8,277 nt of DNA from Pseudomonadota bacterium (GTDB taxonomy: Bacteria; Pseudomonadota; Gammaproteobacteria; Burkholderiales; Burkholderiaceae_B): assembly GCA_023389535.1 (NCBI GenBank), contig JAEWEH010000208.1, positions 1 through 8,277 of the forward strand, read 5' to 3'. Below the pieces are notes generated by a model that made no database searches, was not told the DNA's origin, and worked only from the letters and a program-made list of their open reading frames with translations. A program made the position numbers and the translations under genes. This document shows positions 1 to 5,750 of the stretch, one piece after another; position 1 is the first letter of the stretch; each line of letters starts with the position of its first letter.

Positions 1-19
1 GGTGGGGGACCGGGCATGA
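1..19 (+). CDS. livH: Probable 3' end of livH (branched-chain amino acid ABC transporter permease), partial
   Basis: In the frame starting at base 2 the window opens with codons reading V-G-D-R-A followed by TGA at 17-19. This stop overlaps the livM ATG (16-18) as ATGA, the same junction seen between livM/livG and livG/livF further on. LivH is normally encoded directly before livM, and a short polar tail ending in D-R-A suits its cytoplasmic C-terminus. Only five codons are visible, so the identity rests on position and on the repeated overlap pattern, not on any domain. If correct, the product is the partner permease that forms the membrane channel together with LivM. Confidence 0.55.
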
Positions 20-1110
20 TTTCCCGCGCCGACTCATCGATCCGCAGCGGCATATCCCTGCGGGTGTGGCTGGGCATTGCCGCGCTGGGTGTGGTCCTGG
101 CGGTGTTGCCCTTTGTTCTGGGCATGGCGGGCCAAAGCTGGGTGCGTACCGTCAATTTCGCGCTGCTATATGTCATGCTGGCGCTGGGACTGAATATCGT
201 CGTGGGTTTTGCGGGTTTGCTGGACCTTGGATATATCGCCTTTTATGCGGTTGGCGCCTATGTATGGGCCTTGCTCGCTTCGCCGCATTTCAACCTGCAC
301 CTGCCATTCTGGGTGGTGCTACCCGCCGGCGTATTGCTGGCGGCCATCGCCGGCGCCTTGCTGGGCGCGCCAACTTTAAAGCTGCGTGGCGATTACCTGG
401 CCATCGTTACGCTGGGTTTCGGCGAGATCGTGCGCATTTTCATCAATAACCTGGATGCCCCGATCAACATTACCAATGGCCCGCAAGGCATCAACCGCAT
501 CGACAGTTTCACCATCGGCGAATTCGCATTTGGCCGGTCCCAGCAATTGTTCGGCATCCGCATCACCGGCCCGGAAAAATACTATTTCCTGCTGCTTGGC
601 CTCACCTTGCTGATTGTCCTGGTCTGCGCCCGCCTGCAGAATTCCCGCATAGGAAGGGCATGGGAAGCAGTACGCGAAGACGAGACGGCCGCCAAGGCCA
701 TGGGCATCAACACCCGCAACATCAAGCTGCTGGCTTTCTCGATGGGGGCCAGTTTCGGTGGCGTGGCGGGCGCCTTGTTTGCCTCCATGCAGGGCTTTGT
801 CAGTCCCGAAAGCTTCAGCCTGACGGAGTCGATCATGGTGCTGTGCATGGTGGTGCTGGGCGGCATGGGCAATATTCCAGGCGTCATCGTGGGGGCCATG
901 CTGCTTTCCGTGTTTCCCGAAGTCTTGCGCACCGTGGTGGTGCCTTTGCAGCAAAATATATTCGGCCAGGTCCTGCTCGATCCCGAAGGCATACGCATGC
1001 TGCTGTTCGGTTTTGCACTGGTGCTGATCATGATCTTCCGGCCTGCGGGTTTATGGCCATCTGCGGTGCGCCGACGCGAATTGTCGGCCGATAGAAGGAA
1101 TACGGCATGA
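16..1110 (+). CDS. livM: LivM, high-affinity branched-chain amino acid ABC transporter permease
   Basis: Inner-membrane permease that with LivH forms the channel for leucine, isoleucine and valine. The 364-residue protein is very hydrophobic, with membrane segments from about residue 17 onward (roughly 17-36, 46-66, 72-88, 98-118, 190-205, 238-258, 273-297, 327-342). Family hallmarks of the BPD_transp_2 type are a T-N-G-P-Q-G-I stretch (153-159), the cytoplasmic coupling loop GRAWEAVREDETAAKAMGIN (213-232) that docks the ATPases, and the C-terminal F-R-P-A-G-L-W-P (341-348). The E. coli protein is longer at the N-terminus; about 360 residues is usual for betaproteobacterial homologues. A GGGGGA run (4-9) serves as ribosome binding site for the ATG at 16, which overlaps the stop of the preceding frame. 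The stop overlaps livG by four bases. Specificity for branched-chain amino acids is inferred from family and operon; related systems can carry amides, urea or aromatic acids. Confidence 0.95.
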   Translation: MISRADSSIRSGISLRVWLGIAALGVVLAVLPFVLGMAGQSWVRTVNFALLYVMLALGLNIVVGFAGLLDLGYIAFYAVGAYVWALLASPHFNLHLPFWVVLPAGVLLAAIAGALLGAPTLKLRGDYLAIVTLGFGEIVRIFINNLDAPINITNGPQGINRIDSFTIGEFAFGRSQQLFGIRITGPEKYYFLLLGLTLLIVLVCARLQNSRIGRAWEAVREDETAAKAMGINTRNIKLLAFSMGASFGGVAGALFASMQGFVSPESFSLTESIMVLCMVVLGGMGNIPGVIVGAMLLSVFPEVLRTVVVPLQQNIFGQVLLDPEGIRMLLFGFALVLIMIFRPAGLWPSAVRRRELSADRRNTA

Positions 1111-2003
1111 GCCACGCCGCGGTCAATCCCAATGCACGCTCCATGCCGGAACTGTTGCTTGTCGCCAATAAGCTAAGCAAGCGTTTCGGCGGGCTGCAGG
1201 CTTTATCCGAGGTCAGTTTCTCCATTTGCAAGGGCGACATCTATGGCCTGATCGGTCCGAACGGTGCCGGCAAGACTACGCTGTTCAATGTCCTGACGAG
1301 CCTGTACCGGCCCGAGTCGGGCAACTGCAATTTCATGGGTCACCAACTGACCCGCTTGAAGCCGCACGAGATCGCACAAGTCGGGCTGGCGCGTACTTTC
1401 CAGAACATTCGCCTGTTCGGCAACCTCAGTGCGATCGAAAACGTCATGATAGGGCGGCACATACGCACGCGGGCGGGCGTTTTCGGCGCCGTCATGCGCA
1501 ACAGGGCAACGCGCGCCGAAGAAGCGGCCATCGAGCGGCATGCGCAAGGCCTGCTGGAATATGTCGGCATTGCGGATCGGGCCAATGATGTTGCAAGCAC
1601 CTTGTCTTATGGCGATCAGCGACGCCTGGAAATCGCCCGGGCGCTGGCCACCGAGCCCATTCTCCTGGCCCTGGATGAACCGGCCGCCGGCATGAACGCG
1701 TCTGAAACCATGGTGTTGCGCCATTTGATCGAAAAGATACGGGATGACGGGGTAACCGTCTTGCTGATCGAGCACGATATGAAACTGGTCATGGGCCTGT
1801 GCAACCGCGTGCTGGTGCTGGATTATGGCAAGGTGCTGGCCGAAGGGAAACCCGCCGACGTGCAGCGTAATCCCAAGGTGATCGAAGCCTATCTGGGCGC
1901 GGGCGCTGCCCAGGCCCATCCGTCTGCCGTACATCCATACCAGTCTGGTGCGGGTCAGGCTGTGGACACGCCGGTACATGAGCCCGGCAAAGGCATGCCA
2001 TGA
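1107..2003 (+). CDS. livG: LivG, branched-chain amino acid ABC transporter ATP-binding protein
   Basis: One of the two ATPases that power uptake through LivH/LivM; cytoplasmic, bound to the membrane complex. ABC motifs appear in order: Walker A GPNGAGKTT (50-58), the LivG-typical R-T-F-Q-N-I-R-L-F Q-loop region (96-104), signature L-S-Y-G-D-Q (166-171), Walker B ending L-A-L-D-E (187-191), and the switch histidine in I-E-H-D (H223). The stretch N-P-K-V-I-E-A-Y-L-G (255-264) closes the usual LivG fold. The protein then runs on for about 34 residues rich in Ala, His, Pro and Gly, so 298 aa compares with about 255 for typical LivG. The first 13 or so residues are also extra, and Met13 is a possible alternative start. 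The ATG at 1107 is preferred because GAAGGA at 1094-1099 lies seven bases before it and it forms the ATGA overlap with livM. Confidence 0.95.
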   Translation: MSHAAVNPNARSMPELLLVANKLSKRFGGLQALSEVSFSICKGDIYGLIGPNGAGKTTLFNVLTSLYRPESGNCNFMGHQLTRLKPHEIAQVGLARTFQNIRLFGNLSAIENVMIGRHIRTRAGVFGAVMRNRATRAEEAAIERHAQGLLEYVGIADRANDVASTLSYGDQRRLEIARALATEPILLALDEPAAGMNASETMVLRHLIEKIRDDGVTVLLIEHDMKLVMGLCNRVLVLDYGKVLAEGKPADVQRNPKVIEAYLGAGAAQAHPSAVHPYQSGAGQAVDTPVHEPGKGMP

Positions 2004-2731
2004 GTACAGAAATCATGCTCGATATCCGGCAACTGGAAGTGTCTTATGGCGGCATCAAGGCCGTGCGCGGCCTGGACCTGCAAGTTGGGCGGGGCGAGCT
2101 TGTCTGCCTGATAGGCGCGAACGGCGCCGGGAAGAGCACCACGCTGCGGGCCATCTGCGGCCTGACACCGCTGTCGGGCGGCGACATCCTGTACGATGGT
2201 GCTTCCATAGCGGGAACGCCTTCTTACATGCTGGTGCGTCGCGGCCTGGTCATGGTGCCCGAAGGACGCGGGATCTTCGGGCAACTGACCATAGAGGAAA
2301 ACCTCGCGATGGGCGGATACAGCCGTCAGGACGCCGACGGGGTGCGCAAAGACACGGAAGAGGTTTTCAAGCTGTTCCCGCGTCTGGCAGAGCGGCGCAA
2401 GCAGTCCGCCGGCACCTTGTCCGGGGGGGAGCAGCAGATGCTTGCCATGGGGCGCGCCATGATTTCAAGGCCGCGCTTGCTGCTGCTGGACGAGCCGTCC
2501 ATGGGCCTGGCGCCGTTGATGGTCGAAAAGGTGTTCGAACTGATACGCAGCATTGCCGCCGAAGGCGTGACCATACTGCTCATCGAACAAAACGCCCGGC
2601 TGGCCCTGGAAACCAGCCAGCGCGGTTATGTCATGGAATCCGGAAAGATCATCCTGCAGGGCCCATCGGCCAGCCTGCTGGACGACCCCAAGGTGCGCGC
2701 CGCCTATCTGGGTGAAGAGGCCGTGGCCTGA
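2000..2731 (+). CDS. livF: LivF, branched-chain amino acid ABC transporter ATP-binding protein
   Basis: Second ATPase of the branched-chain amino acid importer, pairing with LivG on the cytoplasmic face of LivH/LivM. Its 243 residues match the usual LivF length. Visible motifs: Walker A GANGAGKST (39-47), V-P-E-G-R-G-I-F (86-93) in the Q-loop region where LivF characteristically differs from LivG, signature L-S-G-G-E-Q-Q (140-146), Walker B L-L-L-L-D-E (160-165), and I-E-Q-N (195-198). Here Gln replaces the switch histidine, which is normal for LivF and does not mean a dead enzyme. The ATG at 2000 overlaps the livG stop as ATGA, with AAAGG at 1989-1993 as ribosome binding site. It is the last gene of the plus-strand operon, and the next gene converges on it 61 bases later. 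Confidence 0.96.
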   Translation: MSTEIMLDIRQLEVSYGGIKAVRGLDLQVGRGELVCLIGANGAGKSTTLRAICGLTPLSGGDILYDGASIAGTPSYMLVRRGLVMVPEGRGIFGQLTIEENLAMGGYSRQDADGVRKDTEEVFKLFPRLAERRKQSAGTLSGGEQQMLAMGRAMISRPRLLLLDEPSMGLAPLMVEKVFELIRSIAAEGVTILLIEQNARLALETSQRGYVMESGKIILQGPSASLLDDPKVRAAYLGEEAVA

Positions 2732-2792
2732 GCGCAGGCCGCGTGCTGCGCGACGTCGACCACAAATTAGCAGCGCGGCGCACGGTCTGGAT
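2732..2792. other. Convergent intergenic gap between livF and dut, with GC-rich stems but no U-tract terminator
   Basis: These 61 bases separate two converging operons. Directly after the livF stop, GCGCAG (2732-2737) can pair with CTGCGC (2746-2751) around an eight-base loop. A second, imperfect pairing joins GTGCTGCGCG (2743-2752) with CGCGGCGCAC (2774-2783), four plus four base pairs around two mismatches. Neither arm is followed by a T run on either strand, so this is not a canonical intrinsic terminator. Termination may be Rho-dependent, or these stems may only protect transcript ends. Nothing else is seen in the gap. Confidence 0.35.
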
Positions 2793-3242
2793 CTAGCTCC
2801 GTCCCGTGCTGCCAAAACCGCCTTCGCCGCGTTCGCTGTCGGAGAATTCGTCGACGATCTCGAATTCGATTTGCTGTATCGGCACGACGACCAACTGGGC
2901 CAGACGTTCCATGGGTTGCAGCACAAAATCCTGCTGGCTGCGGTTCCATGCGGACACCATCAGCGGCCCTTGGTAGTCGGAGTCGATAAGGCCGACCAGG
3001 TTGCCCAATACAATGCCGTGCTTATGGCCCAGCCCGGAGCGGGGCAGGATGATGGCCGCATAGGCCGGGTCGGCAATATGGACGGACAGGCCGGTAGGCA
3101 CCAGTTCAGTCGCGCCGGCGCGCAAGGTTAGGGGCTGATCCACGCAGGCGCGCAGGTCCAGCCCCGCCGAACCCGCAGTAGCGTACGCGGGCAGGTAGTC
3201 GTTCATGCGTGGATCGAGAATCTTCAGGGCTATTTTTCGCAA
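2793..3242 (-). CDS. dut: Dut, deoxyuridine 5'-triphosphate nucleotidohydrolase (dUTPase)
   Basis: Hydrolyses dUTP to dUMP and pyrophosphate, keeping uracil out of DNA and supplying dUMP for thymidylate synthesis; the family is a cytosolic homotrimer. All five dUTPase motifs are present in 149 residues: [10 protein letters not shown] (23-32), P-R-S-G-L-G-H-K (67-74), [13 protein letters not shown] (80-92) with Asp87 as the expected catalytic base, R-L-A-Q-L-V (113-118), and the C-terminal flap [10 protein letters not shown] (138-147) that closes over the nucleotide. The start is TTG at 3242. It is the only initiation-type codon after the in-frame stop at 3266-3264, and it aligns with the E. 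coli start, where a similar M-K-K-I-x-V-K-I-L-D-P-R follows. The ribosome site is weak (only GAG a few bases upstream). It lies 21 bases after the dedA stop and in the same frame, so translation is probably coupled to dedA. Confidence 0.95.
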   Translation of the reverse strand: MRKIALKILDPRMNDYLPAYATAGSAGLDLRACVDQPLTLRAGATELVPTGLSVHIADPAYAAIILPRSGLGHKHGIVLGNLVGLIDSDYQGPLMVSAWNRSQQDFVLQPMERLAQLVVVPIQQIEFEIVDEFSDSERGEGGFGSTGRS

Positions 3243-3263
3243 GGCGGGCTCGGTGTCGTAAAG

Positions 3264-3899
3264 TTAAGATTGGTCAGAACGTGCGTCGACGCGGCGTTTG
3301 CGCATCATCGCCTTGGCTATCCACAAGGCCAGTATGACCGACAGCACCCCGCTGATCAGTACACTGGTGTTCATGCTGTCGCCCATGGCGTCCACGCTGC
3401 GGCCTGTCAGATAGCCGGGAGCCAGCATGACGGGTATCCAGATGACGGCGGACAGTGTGTTTGCTACCTGGAAGCGCAAATGCGACATCTTCATGACACC
3501 TGCCACACTGGGTACGACGGCCCGCAAAGGGCCCAGGAAACGGCCCGCGAAGATGGACAGCATGCCGTACTTGTAGAAAAAGTAGCGGGCCCGGGCCACG
3601 GCGCGGCGTTGCTTGTTCAAGGGCCAGCGACGCAGTATGGCGGGCCCCAGGCCGCGTCCGATATAGTACGAAATGGCGTCGCCCACGATGGCGCCCGCAA
3701 TGCCCCATGCCACGATGGGCAAGGGGTCCAGCATGCCGCTGCCCACCAGTCCGCCCGCGAGCAGCATCAGCGCCGTGGCTGGGATGGCCAGGCCGATAAT
3801 GAGCAGCGATTCGCCCAGCGCCAGCAGGCCCAGCAGCGGGCCAGCCCAGTCCAGGTTCGCCTGCATGAAGGCTTCGGCGTGTTGTAGATATTGATCCAT
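3264..3899 (-). CDS. DedA family integral membrane protein (SNARE-associated/VTT domain)
   Basis: A 211-residue inner-membrane protein of the DedA family, whose members support membrane homeostasis, cell division and resistance to antimicrobial peptides; recent work links some of them to flipping of polyprenyl-phosphate or phospholipid carriers. The exact role of this member is not known. Family landmarks: an intramembrane Glu30 in a G-E-S-L-L segment, a Gly-rich hairpin (about 36-56), G-D-A-I-S-Y-Y-I-G-R (73-82), and the hallmark F-A-G-R-F-L-G-P-L-R-A-V-V-P (117-130) with Arg120 and Arg126. Further membrane segments lie near 145-163 and 178-197, and a basic tail R-K-R-R (200-203) fits a cytoplasmic end. 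Where E. coli YqjA has a second acidic residue after the P-G pair, this protein reads P-A-T (40-42). The ATG at 3899 has a poor ribosome site. The gene follows coaBC after 88 bases and precedes dut by 21. Confidence 0.9.
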   Translation of the reverse strand: MDQYLQHAEAFMQANLDWAGPLLGLLALGESLLIIGLAIPATALMLLAGGLVGSGMLDPLPIVAWGIAGAIVGDAISYYIGRGLGPAILRRWPLNKQRRAVARARYFFYKYGMLSIFAGRFLGPLRAVVPSVAGVMKMSHLRFQVANTLSAVIWIPVMLAPGYLTGRSVDAMGDSMNTSVLISGVLSVILALWIAKAMMRKRRVDARSDQS

Positions 3900-3910
3900 G
3901 TTTGTCGTCG

Positions 3911-3924
3911 GGCGCCATGGCGCC
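3911..3924. repeat. Perfect 14-bp palindrome in the dedA leader
   Basis: GGCGCCATGGCGCC reads the same on both strands. It ends 11 bases before the dedA ATG (read on the minus strand). In RNA it could fold as a five-base-pair GC stem with a CATG loop placed where a ribosome binding site would be expected, or as DNA it could bind a dimeric regulator. It also contains an ATG in the minus orientation, out of frame with dedA. Chance occurrence is possible in DNA of this composition, so a function is only suggested. Confidence 0.4.
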
Positions 3925-3941
3925 TGTTGCTCAGGGAAGCT

Positions 3942-3950
3942 ATGTTAGCA
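3942..3950 (-). promoter_or_regulatory. Candidate extended -10 promoter element for dedA-dut
   Basis: On the minus strand this reads TGCTAACAT: a TG-n extension followed by TAACAT, four of six matches to the sigma-70 -10 consensus. It lies in the only AT-richer patch of the 88-base coaBC-dedA gap. No convincing -35 box is found 16-18 bases upstream, as the sequence there is GC-rich. If used, transcription would begin near 3935, giving a leader of about 36 bases that includes the palindrome at 3911-3924. It is a weak call from consensus matching by eye. Confidence 0.25.
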
Positions 3951-3980
3951 GTTTGCTTCGCGGCGCGTGACCCGCCCGCC

Positions 3981-3999
3981 TTGCCCGCTAGCGCGGCAA
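3981..3999 (-). terminator. Bulged hairpin spanning the coaBC stop codon; weak terminator or attenuator candidate
   Basis: On the minus strand TTGCCGC (3999-3993) can pair with GCGGGCAA (3988-3981) around a GCTA loop, giving seven base pairs with one bulged G. The stem includes the coaBC TAG. What follows on the minus strand is GC-rich without a T run, so a standard intrinsic terminator is not supported. It may slow ribosomes or RNA polymerase, or mark a transcript end between coaBC and dedA. Confidence 0.2.
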
Positions 4000-5187
4000 A
4001 CGCCCGGCGATGGCTTGTATCAGGCCGCGCGCAGCTTGCAATTTGGGCATGACGGGCAGCGACTGCGAGCCTTGGTCGTCAAAGAGCACCAACTCGGTCG
4101 TATCGGCATTCATCGCGTGCTGGGCGAGGTTCCCCACCAGCAAAGGGATTCCCTTGCGCAGCCGTTTGCTTTCCGCATGTTCGTGCAGATTTTCAGTTTC
4201 GGCGGCGAACCCCACGCACCATGGGCCGGCTTCAAGCCGTGCCACGTCCGCCAAAATATCGGGATTGGGCAGGAATTCCAGCGCGGGTGCTTGCCCACCG
4301 GCCTGCTTCTTGAACTTGCGGTCGCTGGCATTGGCGACCCGCCAGTCGGCCACCGCAGCGACGGAAATGAAGATATCTGCGTCGGGGCAGGCATGCATCA
4401 CGGCGGCATGCATCTGCTGCGCGCTTTCCACATCCAGGCGGGTTACGCCATAAGGCGCCGCCAGCGCCGTGGGCCCGGATACCAGGGTGACCTGTGCACC
4501 GGCCTCGCGTGCCGCCTGCGCGATGGCATAGCCCATTTTCCCGGATGACCGGTTGGTAATGACCCGGATCGGGTCGATCTTTTCCGATGTGGGCCCCGCA
4601 GTGATCAGCACCCGTTTACCCGCCAGCAGTTTGGGCTGGAAAAACGCGATCAATTCCGCCAGCAATTCATGGGGCTCCAGCATGCGGCCGCCTCCCACTT
4701 CGCCGCAAGCCTGGTCGCCCTCTGCGGGCCCCAGCAGCATGGCGCCATCGGCCCGCAGCCAGGCCACATTGCGCTGGGTGGCCGGATGCAGCCACATCTC
4801 GCGGTTCATGGCGGGCGCCACCAGCAAGGGGCACGCCCCCTTGGCGACGCACAAGGTGGACAGCAGATCATCGGCCAGTCCATTGGCCAGCTTGGCGATG
4901 AAATCGGTGCTGGCGGGGGCGATCAGAATGGCGTCGGCCCCGCGGGTAAGATTGATGTGCGCCATATTATTCGGCACGCGGGCGTCCCAGGCGTCAAGGA
5001 ACACCGGGCGGCCCGACAGCGCCTGCATGGTGACCGGGCCGATGAAGCGGGCGGCCGCCTCGGTCATGACCACATCCACCACTGCGCCATGATCCTGCGC
5101 CCGGCGCAGCAGCTCGGCCGACTTATAGCAGGCGACGCCGCCGGTCAGGCCCAGCACGATCCGTTTATTTGCTAGATCCAGCATCAT
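3988..5187 (-). CDS. coaBC: CoaBC, bifunctional phosphopantothenoylcysteine decarboxylase / phosphopantothenate-cysteine ligase
   Basis: Performs two steps of coenzyme A synthesis in the cytosol: CoaB joins cysteine to 4'-phosphopantothenate using CTP, and CoaC decarboxylates the product to 4'-phosphopantetheine using FMN. The 399-residue protein has the usual order and length. The CoaC half (about 1-185) shows the flavoprotein start L-T-G-G-V-A-C-Y-K (14-22), the catalytic His77 in A-H-I-N-L, P-A-M-N-R-E-M-W (125-132), and the flap C-G-E-V-G-G-G-R-M (161-169) with the active-site Cys161. The CoaB half (about 190-399) shows I-T-A-G-P-T (195-200), ITNRSSGKMG (210-219) with Asn212, A-A-V-A-D-W-R (277-283), K-F-K-K (291-294) and G-F-A-A-E-T (326-331). 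The reading frame stays open far upstream inside lspA, but homology begins at the Met-Met pair; the ATG at 5187 is chosen, and 5184 is equally possible. A GGGGC about eight bases before the ATG is the likely ribosome site. It starts 20 bases after the lspA stop. Confidence 0.96.
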   Translation of the reverse strand: MMLDLANKRIVLGLTGGVACYKSAELLRRAQDHGAVVDVVMTEAAARFIGPVTMQALSGRPVFLDAWDARVPNNMAHINLTRGADAILIAPASTDFIAKLANGLADDLLSTLCVAKGACPLLVAPAMNREMWLHPATQRNVAWLRADGAMLLGPAEGDQACGEVGGGRMLEPHELLAELIAFFQPKLLAGKRVLITAGPTSEKIDPIRVITNRSSGKMGYAIAQAAREAGAQVTLVSGPTALAAPYGVTRLDVESAQQMHAAVMHACPDADIFISVAAVADWRVANASDRKFKKQAGGQAPALEFLPNPDILADVARLEAGPWCVGFAAETENLHEHAESKRLRKGIPLLVGNLAQHAMNADTTELVLFDDQGSQSLPVMPKLQAARGLIQAIAGRLPR

Positions 5188-5207
5188 GACATGTGCCCCA
5201 TGATGGT

Positions 5208-5750
5208 TTAAGGCTTGGCTGTCTGGTCCGCTTTGCGGCGCTCGCGGCGCATGCGGCGGAATTCGTCCAGCAGTAGCAGGGCCGCGCCGCAGGTGATGGC
5301 GACATCGGCGATGTTGAAAGCGGGGAAAAACCAGCTTTCCCAATAAAATAGCAGGAAGTCGATGACATGCCCATGCTGGATGCGGTCCACCACGTTCCCT
5401 ATGGCCCCGCCCAAAATGCACATCAGCGACGCACAAAATAAAGGCTGGTCCGGATTGCGCCGCAATAGATGCAGAATCAGTCCGACTGCGCCTACGGCAA
5501 TTGCGGTGAACAGCCAGCGCTGCCAGCCCTGGCCGTCGGCCAGGAAGCTGAAAGCGGCGCCGGGGTTGTACAGCAGGGTAAAGTCGAAGAACGGCAGTAC
5601 GGGGCGCCGCTCGCCATATTGCAGGGCGCTGTCGAAATGGACCTTGGTGACCTGATCCAGCACGATAATAAGCAGCGCGCCCACCAGCCAGGGCCAATAA
5701 GACTTGGTCCCCGGCTTGACCGGAATGCCGTCCGCGGAGCGCTTAGGCAT
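5208..5750 (-). CDS. lspA: LspA, lipoprotein signal peptidase (signal peptidase II)
   Basis: Inner-membrane aspartyl protease that cuts the signal peptide from prolipoproteins after Lgt has attached diacylglycerol to the lipobox cysteine; the target of globomycin. The 180-residue protein has four expected membrane segments (about 18-36, 78-96, 104-121, 144-162) and the family blocks [10 protein letters not shown] (61-70), [19 protein letters not shown] (114-132) and F-N-I-A-D (145-149). Aligned to the E. coli protein, the catalytic pair is Asp131 and Asp149. The C-terminal tail is basic. The open frame extends 45 codons further upstream into ileS, but that part is low-quality overlap. The ATG at 5750 gives the normal length and overlaps the ileS stop by eight bases, so translation is probably coupled; no strong ribosome site is seen. 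Confidence 0.96.
   Translation of the reverse strand: MPKRSADGIPVKPGTKSYWPWLVGALLIIVLDQVTKVHFDSALQYGERRPVLPFFDFTLLYNPGAAFSFLADGQGWQRWLFTAIAVGAVGLILHLLRRNPDQPLFCASLMCILGGAIGNVVDRIQHGHVIDFLLFYWESWFFPAFNIADVAITCGAALLLLDEFRRMRRERRKADQTAKP

Noticed and set aside
376..954. A 192-codon minus-strand frame opposite livM, rich in His and Gln
   Set aside because: The composition is that of antisense to a hydrophobic coding sequence; there is no motif and no supporting signals.
1203..1979. A 258-codon minus-strand frame opposite livG
   Set aside because: livG carries all ABC ATPase motifs on the plus strand; the opposite product has no recognisable family.
1948..2715. A 255-codon plus-strand frame overlapping livF in another frame
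   Set aside because: livF in its own frame has complete Walker A, signature and Walker B motifs; the overlapping product is Arg/Ala/Gly-rich noise.
3111..3122. Palindrome CGCGCCGGCGCG inside dut
   Set aside because: A 12-base self-complementary GC string is expected by chance at this base composition and encodes ordinary Dut residues.
2628..3131. Plus-strand frame crossing the convergent gap and running opposite dut
   Set aside because: It joins the end of livF and the antisense of dut in a non-native frame; dut is clearly the real gene.
3270..3887. A 205-codon plus-strand frame opposite dedA
   Set aside because: It is rich in His, Gln and Gly with no domain, and is the mirror of a real membrane-protein gene.
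3274..3918. A 214-codon frame on the minus strand almost coextensive with dedA, starting at the ATG in the palindrome
   Set aside because: Its product is rich in Arg, His and Gly with no recognisable fold, as expected for an out-of-frame shadow in GC-rich DNA, whereas the dedA frame has clear family motifs.
5188..5697. N-terminal extension of coaBC by 170 codons in an open frame overlapping lspA
   Set aside because: The extra residues are basic and Pro/Ala-rich, show no CoaC homology, and lie wholly over lspA. The normal CoaBC start is the Met-Met pair at 5187-5182.
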